DNA from: Salinisphaera sp035690525
Lineage (GTDB): Bacteria > Pseudomonadota > Gammaproteobacteria > Nevskiales > Salinisphaeraceae
DNA length: 64,000 nt
Reading direction: 5' to 3'
Assembly: GCF_035690525.1 (NCBI RefSeq)
Contig: NZ_DASSKM010000036.1
Location: 20,730 to 84,729, forward strand
The first letter of the stretch is position 1, and every line of letters starts with the position of its first letter. Below, piece by piece: positions 36,515-44,617 of the stretch. The notes under the pieces are model-generated. The model searched no databases, was not told where the DNA came from, and was given only the letters and a program-made list of their open reading frames with translations. Made by a program: the position numbers and the translations under genes.

Positions 36515-37359
36515 TGGATCTTGGATTCCTCGGCTACGGTATCGGATGACAGGCGATCGAGCGCGCGGGCGAGCGTGGCTCGGGACAGCATTCCGAGGTG
36601 ACGCGCCGCCAGGCGCCCCTGGGCGTTGAAGAACAGCGTCGTCGGGAATGCCTGGGCGTTGACGGCCCGCGCGATCCGCCGGCCGGGATCGACCAGCACA
36701 TGCTCGGGCGTCAGCGATTCGGTGCGCAGGAAATGCCGGATCGTCGCCGGCGATTCGCCCTGATTGGCAAATACGAAGATCACCTCCGGATGTTCGCGCT
36801 GTGCCGCGGTCAACATCGGCATTTCGGCACGGCACGGCGGGCACCAGCTCGCCCAGAGATTGACCACCATCGGCGCGCCGGGCCAGGCCCGGGCGAGCGC
36901 GTCCAGCGTGGTGGTCCGCCCGTCGAGTGCCTGCAGGGTGGCGTCGGGCCGCGTCAGACGCGCCGGATTCATGAGCTTCAACGCGCCCCCGGCCGCGCCC
37001 CAGACGAGCACGCCGGCCAGAATCGCCAGGCCGAGCGGGCGCCGCATCCGTGGGCGGCGCGAGACGACGGCGCTGGCATAGGCGGCCATGCCGAGCAGAC
37101 CGCCGATCGCATCGAAGCCACCGTCGCGAATATCGATGATGGATACCGGATCGGCGGCGTAGGCGACCCAATAGCGCAGCACGAACACGAGCCGTGCGGC
37201 CACAACGCTGGTAAAAGCCAGCCATAACAGCGTATCGACGATGGGAACATCTCGGCCGCGCGCACTGATCCGGCCGACGATGAGGGCGATAATCAGCGCC
37301 GCGAGCATCAGAACCGAGTCGCCCGGCAAGACGAACGGGCCGAGATGGACTGTATTCAT
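36511..37359 (-). CDS. membrane TlpA/thioredoxin-like protein with Lgt-like N-terminal membrane domain
   Basis: 282 residues. The first half has four or five hydrophobic segments (VLMLAALIIALIVGRISARG, WLAFTSVVAARLVFVLRYW) that resemble part of the prolipoprotein diacylglyceryl transferase fold and include GLLGMAAYA. The second half is a periplasmic thioredoxin domain with VVNLWASWCPPCRAEMPML and cis-Pro in AFPTTLFF. It overlaps both neighbours by ATGA, so it is cotranslated with DsbD and the DsbG-like protein. Likely a DsbD-dependent reductant in the periplasm. I do not call it Lgt because only the membrane part is similar and key catalytic residues are not seen. Confidence 0.78.
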   Translation of the reverse strand: MNTVHLGPFVLPGDSVLMLAALIIALIVGRISARGRDVPIVDTLLWLAFTSVVAARLVFVLRYWVAYAADPVSIIDIRDGGFDAIGGLLGMAAYASAVVSRRPRMRRPLGLAILAGVLVWGAAGGALKLMNPARLTRPDATLQALDGRTTTLDALARAWPGAPMVVNLWASWCPPCRAEMPMLTAAQREHPEVIFVFANQGESPATIRHFLRTESLTPEHVLVDPGRRIARAVNAQAFPTTLFFNAQGRLAARHLGMLSRATLARALDRLSSDTVAEESKIQ

Positions 37360-39188
37360 GATGAAGCCGCCGCCGGGCCGGTCTGATCGTGGGCGCGGCG
37401 CCAGTGATCGAGAAACTCGCCGGCGCTCAGTTCGCCGACCACGCGCGCACCGCGTCGTTCCCGGCCGTCCGGCCCGATGAACAGAATACTGGGCGGGCCG
37501 AAGACGCCCAGGCTCTGCATCAGACGGCGGGTATCGGCGTTGTCGTCGGTCACGTCCGGCCGAATCAGGCGGGCGTCGGCCAGCGCTTTCCGGACCCGCG
37601 CGTTGCCGAACACCGTGCGATCGATCACCTGACAGGACACGCACCAGTCGGCATAGAAATCCACGACCGCCCACTGGCCGTCCTGTTCGGCCGTATCCAA
37701 TGCCGTTTGCAGGCCGTCCAGGCTGCGAACGGTCTGAAAACGATCGTTGAACGGGGCGGCGGCATCGGCTTGCGTCCCGGCTGCGGAGCCACCGCGCAGG
37801 AACGCCAGCGGATGCACCGGATCCCGGGCGCCGCCGGCCGCACCGATGACCATCAAGCCGCCCCAGAGGCCGAGCAGGACAGCCGCGGTGGCTCCGGCCA
37901 CCGTAACCGTGCCGGCGGGCGCGCCGGTGCGCCGTATCGCCGCGCCCAGCGCAACGCCGGCCGCGATCAGCAGCGCGCCCCATAATCCCAGCATGATCGG
38001 CGTCGGCGTCACGCGTCCGATCAGCCAAAGCGCGGTGGCCAGCAGCACGAAGCCGAACACGGCCTTGACCGCGTTCATCCACGGCCCGGGCCGGGGCAGC
38101 ACCCAGGCGCCGAGCGCGCCCACGACAATCAGCGGTACGCCCATGCCTAGCCCCAGGAACAGCAGCGCCAGACCGCCGAGCACGACATCGCCGCTGTCGG
38201 CGATATAGAGCAGGGCGCCGGCCAGCGGGGCCGTCATACACGGCCCGACCAGCACCGCCGAGATCACCCCCAGCGCCGCGGCGCCGGCTGCGTGGCCGCC
38301 GCGCCGGTTGGCGCTGGCCCGGTTGAGCCGTTCGCGCAGCGGGCCGGGCAACTGCAACTCGAAGACGCCGAACATCGCCAGCGCGAGCGCCACGAATACG
38401 GCCGCGAACGCGCCAAGCACGGCCGGCGTCTGCAGGATCGCCTGCAAATTCGCGCCGGCCAGCGCCGCCGCCACGCCCAGCACCGCATAAGTGATCGCCA
38501 TCGGCAGCACGAAGACCAGCGAGAGCGCCGTACCGCGTAGGCCACGCGCTCCGGCGCCCACGATCACGCCCGACAGGATCGGCACCATCGGCAGCACGCA
38601 GGGCGTGAACGACAGCAACAGCCCCATGCCGAAGAAAGCCAGCAGCGTCCAGGCGCTCGCGCCGTCGGCCAGCCGCATCGCCAGCGCTTGATCGTCGCCG
38701 GCCGAGGCGGAGGCTTGTTCGATATTCGCTTGTGGCGGCGATTCGATCGCGGGCGGCGCCGCGTCCGTTCCGTCTGACACGTCGACCGTGGCGTGCTGGG
38801 GCGGATAGCACAGACCGGCTTTCGCGCAACCCTGCCAGGTCAGTTTCAGCCGCTGCGCCTCGCCGGGTTCGACGGTGACGGTCACGTCGTGGTCGTAGAT
38901 GCGTTCATCGCCGAAGTAGGGGTCGTGGATCAGTTCGCCGGTGGGCTTGTCGACGTGCGCGACCGGGGCGTCGGCGCCCTCGATCTGCATCCGCGAGCGA
39001 TACAGGTAGTAGCCGGGCGCGACCGTCCAGTGCAGTTGGACCCGGCCATCGGCGTCGCGCGTCTGATGATGCGAAAATGCCTGATCCGGCGGCAGAAACT
39101 GGTTCGACGCCTGGGCCGGAAGGATCTGAATGACCAGCACGCAAAGCAACAGCGCGAGCAGCGGTTGCGGCAGGAAAGGTCGGCTCAT
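37356..39188 (-). CDS. dsbD: thiol:disulfide interchange protein DsbD
   Basis: 610 residues with all three domains. Signal peptide to about residue 27; N-terminal Ig-like domain with the redox pair CAKAGLCYPP; eight-helix membrane domain with the paired cysteines TPCVLPMVPIL and GPCMTAPLAG; C-terminal thioredoxin domain with DFYADWCVSCQVIDRTVF. It passes electrons from cytoplasmic thioredoxin to periplasmic DsbC/DsbG and related proteins. It heads the operon dsbD-tlpA-dsbG and diverges from the response regulator gene 127 bases away. Confidence 0.95.
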   Translation of the reverse strand: MSRPFLPQPLLALLLCVLVIQILPAQASNQFLPPDQAFSHHQTRDADGRVQLHWTVAPGYYLYRSRMQIEGADAPVAHVDKPTGELIHDPYFGDERIYDHDVTVTVEPGEAQRLKLTWQGCAKAGLCYPPQHATVDVSDGTDAAPPAIESPPQANIEQASASAGDDQALAMRLADGASAWTLLAFFGMGLLLSFTPCVLPMVPILSGVIVGAGARGLRGTALSLVFVLPMAITYAVLGVAAALAGANLQAILQTPAVLGAFAAVFVALALAMFGVFELQLPGPLRERLNRASANRRGGHAAGAAALGVISAVLVGPCMTAPLAGALLYIADSGDVVLGGLALLFLGLGMGVPLIVVGALGAWVLPRPGPWMNAVKAVFGFVLLATALWLIGRVTPTPIMLGLWGALLIAAGVALGAAIRRTGAPAGTVTVAGATAAVLLGLWGGLMVIGAAGGARDPVHPLAFLRGGSAAGTQADAAAPFNDRFQTVRSLDGLQTALDTAEQDGQWAVVDFYADWCVSCQVIDRTVFGNARVRKALADARLIRPDVTDDNADTRRLMQSLGVFGPPSILFIGPDGRERRGARVVGELSAGEFLDHWRRAHDQTGPAAASS

Positions 39189-39315
39189 CGCGGCCCGGAT
39201 CGTGGAGAATGAGGCCGCTATTCTGCGCGGCCGCGATTAAGTGAAGATTAGCTCGGCCGCCGGCCCGGGTTGATCCCGGATACAAGCGTCGTGCGTTCAA
39301 GGAGTGTGGCAGACG

Positions 39316-39993
39316 ATGCATGTGCTACTGGTCGAAGATGATGCGCTGGTCGGCTCCGGCATTCAGTCGGCCCTCGAAGTCGAAGCCTTTGCGGTGGATC
39401 GGGTCGCCACGGTCGCCGAGGCCGAGGCGGCGATGGCGGCGCTGACCACGGATCTCGTGGTGCTCGACATCGGCCTGCCCGACGGCGACGGCCTGGCGCT
39501 GCTGCGCGACTGGCGCGCGGCCGGGCGGCGCGTGCCCGTGCTGCTGTTGACCGCGCGTGACGCGGTGGTCGACCGAGTGACCGGTCTGTCCGCCGGCGGC
39601 GACGATTATCTGCTTAAGCCCTTCGACCTGGACGAACTGCTGGCCCGGGTCAAGGCACTGCTGCGCCGGGCTGCCGGCTTTGCCGCGCCGGTGCTCACCC
39701 ACGGCACGATCGCGTTCGATCCGGCCGGCCGGGAGGTATGGCGCGACGGCGTAGCGATCGACCTCACGCGGCGCGAGACCGCGCTGCTGGAACGCCTGCT
39801 CTACGCCGGCGCGAGCGTGGTCACGAACGACCAGCTCAAGGACAGCCTGTACGGATTCGACGCTGAGATCGAGGGCAACGCCCTGTCGGTACACATCCAC
39901 AACCTGCGCCGCAAGCTCGGCCGCGACGTTGTGGAAACCGTGCGCGGCGTGGGCTATCGGCTCGGGCCGGAGCGTACGGACACGCCCCGATGA
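39316..39993 (+). CDS. OmpR-family response regulator (QseB/PmrA type)
   Basis: 225 residues. The receiver has MHVLLVEDDALVG, phospho-acceptor Asp51 in VVLDIGLPDGDG and Lys in YLLKPFDLDELL. The C-terminal winged helix has LTRRETALLERLLYAG, VTNDQLKDSLYG and VHIHNLRRKLG...VRGVGYRLG. It is coupled to the kinase gene by an ATGA overlap. Start ATG 39316 with GGAG upstream; an in-frame GTG at 39304 is less likely. Divergent from dsbD, so regulation of the disulfide operon is possible (inference). Confidence 0.9.
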   Translation: MHVLLVEDDALVGSGIQSALEVEAFAVDRVATVAEAEAAMAALTTDLVVLDIGLPDGDGLALLRDWRAAGRRVPVLLLTARDAVVDRVTGLSAGGDDYLLKPFDLDELLARVKALLRRAAGFAAPVLTHGTIAFDPAGREVWRDGVAIDLTRRETALLERLLYAGASVVTNDQLKDSLYGFDAEIEGNALSVHIHNLRRKLGRDVVETVRGVGYRLGPERTDTPR

Positions 39994-41345
39994 GCCTGCG
40001 CCGGCGGCTGCTGCTCACGCTCGGCGCGTCCTTGTGCGTCCTGTGGCTGGCGGCGGCCGGCTGGTTGCTGATCGATCTGCAGCGGAGTGTGCGCGACACG
40101 CTCGATCAGCGCCTGGTGTCTTCGGCGCGCATGGTCGCCGGCCTGCTGGGCAACGTGCCGCGCAGCGCCTGGCGCCAGGCGATCGGGCCCGCGCTGGCGT
40201 CGCCCCCGACGCCCAACGTGGCCTGCCAGATTCGTTCGATGCGCGGCAAGGTATTGCTGCGCACGCGCGGCGATCTGGGCACGCAACTCGGCCAGGCGCC
40301 GCCCGGTTTTTCCGAGATCGAGCGCAACGGCCAGCGCTGGCGCCTGTATACCGATGTGGCCCACGGATTGATGATCACCGTCGCCGATCGGCTCGATGAG
40401 CGGCGGCGACTGCAGTTGGGGATCGTGCTGGCGGCCGCGCTGCCGTTCGTTCTTGCCCTGATCGGCAGTCTGGTCGTCGTATGGTGGAGCATCCGTCGGG
40501 GACTGGCGCCGCTCGAGCGTTTGCGCGCCGAACTGGCCAGCCGCGATCCGGCCACGCTGACGCCGATCGTCGTCGCCGACGCGCCGGCCGAGCTGCGCCC
40601 GGCGATCGCCACGCTCAACCGTTTGCTGGCGCGTACCGACGATGCGTTGGCAAGAGAACAGCGCTTCACCAGCAATGCCGCACACGAACTGCGCACGCCG
40701 CTCACCGCGATCAAGACGCATGTACAGTTGGCCTCGCGTCTTGAGGGCCGGCGCGCGAAGGCCGCGCTGGCCGATGCCGAGGCCGGCATCGCGCGGCTGC
40801 ACCACACTTTGGAGCAATTGCTTTTGCTCACGCGCATCGAAGAGACCGGCGCCGCAGGCGGCGAGTCGGCCCGAGTGCGCGATACCGCGGCGGCCGCGTT
40901 GGCCGATCTGGCCAATCTGGCCAATCTGGCCGAAGCCGGTCGCGTGTGTACGCCGCTGACGATGCCGGATACCTGGATTGCCGCGCCGCTGGCTCTGGCG
41001 GCGGGCGCGATCCGGAATCTGCTGGAGAACGCGATCCGGCACAGCCCGCCCGGAGCATCGATCGAGCTTGCGATAGAGCGCGAGCGGCGCGGCGTGGTAT
41101 TCATCGTGCGGGATCGCGGCGATTGGCCGGCGGATGCGGACCCGGAGACGCTGATTCCGCGGTTTAGCCGCCGCAGCGCGGAGCACGACGGCAGCGGCCT
41201 GGGGCTGGCCATCGTGGCCGCGGTCGCCGAGCGCTTCGGCGGCCGGCTGGTGTTGGCGGCGCGCGAGGGCGGCGGGCTATTCGCCCGACTTTATCTGCCG
41301 GCGGCCGATAACGATGAGCGGGTCGCGGCGTCGCGGGAAATGTGA
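39990..41345 (+). CDS. sensor histidine kinase (QseC type)
   Basis: 451 residues. Two membrane segments, LLLTLGASLCVLWLAAAGWLL near the N terminus and LAAALPFVLALIGSLVVVWW near 150, enclose a periplasmic domain of about 110 residues. HAMP-like LERLRAEL, then H-box RFTSNAAHELRTPLTAIKTH, N-box NLLENAIRHSPPG and G-box SGLGLAIVAAV. A nine-base repeat encodes LANLANLA in the helical region after the H-box (DNA 40899-40934). Signal unknown. Confidence 0.9.
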   Translation: MSLRRRLLLTLGASLCVLWLAAAGWLLIDLQRSVRDTLDQRLVSSARMVAGLLGNVPRSAWRQAIGPALASPPTPNVACQIRSMRGKVLLRTRGDLGTQLGQAPPGFSEIERNGQRWRLYTDVAHGLMITVADRLDERRRLQLGIVLAAALPFVLALIGSLVVVWWSIRRGLAPLERLRAELASRDPATLTPIVVADAPAELRPAIATLNRLLARTDDALAREQRFTSNAAHELRTPLTAIKTHVQLASRLEGRRAKAALADAEAGIARLHHTLEQLLLLTRIEETGAAGGESARVRDTAAAALADLANLANLAEAGRVCTPLTMPDTWIAAPLALAAGAIRNLLENAIRHSPPGASIELAIERERRGVVFIVRDRGDWPADADPETLIPRFSRRSAEHDGSGLGLAIVAAVAERFGGRLVLAAREGGGLFARLYLPAADNDERVAASREM

Positions 41346-41575
41346 ACTTGCGTAGGGATGAGGAGGGTAGATTGCCGGTCAGCACATAGCCGATGCCGTT
41401 GGCATGCCAGCGCGCGAGAGCCACGCCCGGCGGGGTCGCCCAAGAAATACACTATGGCCGCCGTACAGCCGGAAACGGTTCAGCTTTGTTTATCGACCGC
41501 GCTGGCGGAATAACCGTCCTCCAAAACCCGCTGTCCCGAGCTTTTTCTTGACTTGCGGGCGACGAAGCAGTCTAA

Positions 41576-42511
41576 GAACCTATCCGTAAATAATATTCAC
41601 TTTCAGTTTCACCTTGCGAAAGGCCATGATGGCGGCGGCCAAGTGGTTGAGTGCGACAAAGCTGCGTTCAAGCTTCTCGTAACGGACCAGCAGCTTTCGG
41701 AAGCGATTGAACCAACTGTGGGCGACTTCAACGATCCACCGGCGTGCGCGTTTGTGCGGATGCTTTTGCAGATCGATGGCCTCTTGGGCCCGGCCTTGAA
41801 CGTGCGGGATATAGCCGTGGGCCTGGATCGTTTGCCGAGCGGCGGCGCCGATATAACCGGCATCGGCGCACAGGTGTTTGTGGCGTCGCCGAGGTGGATT
41901 GGGGCGGTGGACTTGAATCGCGTCCAGCACGGGGTCCAGTTGCGAGACATCATGCCGATTTGCGCCGGTCACGATGAGTGACAACGGGACCCCACGCGCG
42001 TCCACCAACAGATGGCGCTTGCTCCCATTTTTTTCCCCGATCGGTGGGATTGGGTCCGACCGATTCTTGCGCCATGGGGGCTTTCATCATCGCGCCGTCC
42101 ACGCTTTGCCATCGCCAGGCAATCCCCTCCATATCGTCGTATTCGGCCAAACCCGCTTGCCAAAGCGCGGTAAAAAACCCGCGGCGTTCCCATTCCAGAA
42201 ATCGCTTATGAATGGCGCTCGCGCTGCCGAATCGCTCAAACGGCAGGGCTTTCCATTGGCAGCCCGTGCGCAGTACATATACGATCGCCTCGAACACCAC
42301 ACGCGGGTCCTTGGCTTTGCGGCCGCCACCCGGCCGCCGCTGATAGGCGCTTTGCGACTGGTTTTGGCGCGGTTCACGCGCCGGAATAAGCGGCGCAACA
42401 CGTTCCCAGAAAGCATCCGACACTTCCCAGGATTCCACCCGGGACTTGCTCATGGTTGCCTCGACACTTTGTGAATCTTGTGGCTAGTATAATTTATTTA
42501 AGGATAAGTTC
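41576..42511 (-). mobile_element. IS5-type insertion sequence
   Basis: 936 bases. Imperfect ends: GAACCTATCCGTAAATAATA on the left and, reversed, GAACTTATCCTTAAATAAAT on the right. Both sides are bordered by TAA (41573-41575 and 42512-42514), consistent with a 3-base target duplication of the IS427-like group of the IS5 family. It carries one transposase split over two frames. It borders an AT-rich foreign gene, so it may mark or have promoted its arrival. Confidence 0.82.
41580..42453 (-). CDS. IS5-family transposase in two frames (A7 slippage or frameshift)
   Basis: Read leftward from ATG 42453. The first frame (to about 42035) has WERVAPLIPAREP, VYVLRTGCQWKALP and the first catalytic Asp in SVDGAMMKAP. 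At a run of seven A on this strand (42028-42034) the homologous sequence passes to the second frame, which has LLVDARGVPLSLIVTGANRH, Asp in CADAGYIG and a C-terminal RYEKLERSF. The join becomes seamless (GKNGSKRHLL) if one A is lost, so either transcript slippage makes the full DDE transposase or the copy is damaged. Upstream frame alone ends at 41950. Confidence 0.85.
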
Positions 42512-42665
42512 TAAATAAGTTCGAGTTTCCACACCCCGCCTTTGCAACTCGCTCCATCACGAAGCTACGCTCGACACGTTTAGGTAAGAAAAAATATGTC
42601 GTGCGCAACGATTGTCGTCAGCGTCATCCGATTTTAATTAAAAAAATTAAGGGTGAATAATTATA

Positions 42666-44237
42666 ATGAAGAAAACATATTTATTACCCATTTTTCTTGT
42701 ATTTTTAATTATTACGGGATTAGCGGCGCAATTCTATATTTCTATTAAAAAAACCGGTTTGTCGCACGACGGCGCTATAACTTATCTCGCCGCTAGTGGA
42801 AAACAAATTGATTATTCTAAAAATATTTCAAATGTCGCCGGCCATTGGATGCCTGTGATTAAAATTAAAAAGTTTTTTTATAATGATAATTTCTTTAATT
42901 TCGGGGAAATAAAAGAAGGTTTGGTTAAAACCGACATACATCCACCTCTGTATTTTTGGCTTGTACATATCGCGGTGTGGCTATTTGGTTTTAGCATTAT
43001 TTGCGCGCCTCTCATTAACTTTATTTGTCTGGCGCTGACACTCGGCGTTATTTATATTTTTGTCAAGCAGAATACTGAAGACCGCATAACTTCATTGCTG
43101 GCGGTTGCAATACTTTGTATATCGCCTGTTTGCTTCGATATAACGAATATATCACGCCAATATGCCCTTTTTATGCTGCTTTCAATCATCCTGATTGTCG
43201 CGGCTTATAAATCGATTACTACATATAAAAGCCAGGCTATATGGTGGTTTGCGGCCGTATTCGCAGCTTGCATACTTGGTTTACTTACACACTATTATTT
43301 TATTCTTGTTATTACGGCCGTTTTCCTGGCGGCTTTTGTTACGCTGCGAACTTGTATTATAAAAATGAGTTTGCTTGCAAGCTCGATGTTTACAGGCGTA
43401 GCCGTATTTTTCTTATTGATGCCGGGTATTCTGGAGCAGTTCGGAAGGCAGCAGCATCAGAAAGAGCCATTTTCTCTCGCTAGTATTTCTTCTCGCTTAG
43501 ATCATTCTATAGACATTTTCTCTTATTATTTTGGCTGGCATCCATGGTGGCCTAGTTCGGCTGCAGTATTGCTTGCTTTTTTAATTTTTTCTTTTCTCTT
43601 TTTAATCAATCGAAAGAAGTCGGCGCAACAAGCGGAAGTTGATGATGTTGATGGTATATCCAAGCGTTTCGCGAGATATATGCATTATGTTCTCATTTTT
43701 TCGGTAGCGCCAGTTCTTGTTCTTTATGTGTTTCAATTTGTTTCGGAACACGCCATGGCATCTCGCTACTTGGCGCCGCTGGCTCCGACTATAGCAATCG
43801 TTACCGCTATAGCTCTTAGAAATGTGAGTGTCCGGATACCCCTGCTAATTATGTGCTTATCAGCCTTTTTGGCTGTAAACAATTATTCCTTGGCTAAAAA
43901 TAGTTCAGTTTCTTTTGATAAATATAAAGCGTTCAAGTCCGCACACCATATCGTTATAGACAATTTAGCTCGCGGTGTGGCTCTTCGGGAACTTCCTTAT
44001 TTAGATGAGCGGCAAATGGTCTTCCTTGACTGGCGTTGTGACTTGAAAGAAGAAATGGAGAAATGGGCTTCGGCTCTGACTGCCGGAGACGTAGTTGTTC
44101 TCAACGATGCATATAAAAATTCTTCTTGCGATAGGGAAGCTTTTTTAGAAAAGCTTAGGGCCGAGGTTAAAATAAAGAAAGTAGATAAAGACGCTTTTCT
44201 GGTTGTAAAACAAGACGTTTACGCGGCCGAACGCTAG
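42666..44237 (+). CDS. GT-C-type membrane glycosyltransferase, horizontally acquired
   Basis: 523 residues with about a dozen hydrophobic segments. The first extracytoplasmic loop contains LSHDGAITYLA, whose acidic residue fits the catalytic Asp of GT-C enzymes, and then DIHPPLYFWLVH, a motif common in ArnT/PMT-like (GT39/GT83-like) proteins that use polyprenyl-phosphate sugars. A soluble tail of about 100 residues follows. Substrate unknown. Base composition is strikingly AT-rich, with Lys and Ile codons ending in A or T, unlike every neighbour. Together with the adjacent IS5 copy this indicates horizontal transfer. GGGTGA precedes ATG 42666. Confidence 0.75.
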   Translation: MKKTYLLPIFLVFLIITGLAAQFYISIKKTGLSHDGAITYLAASGKQIDYSKNISNVAGHWMPVIKIKKFFYNDNFFNFGEIKEGLVKTDIHPPLYFWLVHIAVWLFGFSIICAPLINFICLALTLGVIYIFVKQNTEDRITSLLAVAILCISPVCFDITNISRQYALFMLLSIILIVAAYKSITTYKSQAIWWFAAVFAACILGLLTHYYFILVITAVFLAAFVTLRTCIIKMSLLASSMFTGVAVFFLLMPGILEQFGRQQHQKEPFSLASISSRLDHSIDIFSYYFGWHPWWPSSAAVLLAFLIFSFLFLINRKKSAQQAEVDDVDGISKRFARYMHYVLIFSVAPVLVLYVFQFVSEHAMASRYLAPLAPTIAIVTAIALRNVSVRIPLLIMCLSAFLAVNNYSLAKNSSVSFDKYKAFKSAHHIVIDNLARGVALRELPYLDERQMVFLDWRCDLKEEMEKWASALTAGDVVVLNDAYKNSSCDREAFLEKLRAEVKIKKVDKDAFLVVKQDVYAAER

Positions 44238-44364
44238 CAGACGGCGCCGCCATCGATCGGAAGTGGTATCCTCGCCGCGGATGGAACCGATCATCGGTTC
44301 GCCCGTTGAATCAGGACGCCCATCCGTTGACCGGCCGGACGCGGCCGGCAAGTGAGCCTGGTTC

Positions 44365-44559
44365 GTGGCGGAAAACGGCAACCGCATAGAGGCTTTCGAG
44401 CTGAGCGGTTTCGTGCTGTATCTGCTGCTGGCCCGTGTGAAGCTGTCGATGCCGGGCTATGTCGTCAAGCGCGTGACGTGGCTTTACGTGCCGTATCGCG
44501 CGGCAGAAAGCAAGCGTGCCGACCGGCGCCGCTACGGCGCGAGCGGCCGAATGGGTTAG
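44365..44559 (+). CDS. possible small protein in the gap before miaB
   Basis: 64 codons from a GTG. It contains a hydrophobic stretch (FELSGFVLYLLLARVKLSMPG) then a basic tail (ESKRADRRRYGASG). No family is recognised and no good ribosome site is seen; a second frame is also open over the same bases, so this may be chance. The rest of the 380-base gap 44238-44617 holds only a small palindrome TAGGGCAGCAGGCCCTA at 44583-44599 just before miaB. Confidence 0.2.
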   Translation: MAENGNRIEAFELSGFVLYLLLARVKLSMPGYVVKRVTWLYVPYRAAESKRADRRRYGASGRMG

Positions 44560-44617
44560 ACTAATCGGTCATTCTTCGATTCTAGGGCAGCAGGCCCTAA
44601 CCAACGGTTCGATCGCG

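Noticed and set aside
36511..37359. Calling the TlpA-like protein Lgt
   Set aside because: Only part of the membrane fold is similar; the protein ends in a thioredoxin domain and the family's catalytic signature is not visible.
41404..41589. Short plus-strand frame left of the IS5 copy
   Set aside because: Basic, low-complexity translation, runs into the IS end and has no ribosome site; the region 41346-41575 appears non-coding.
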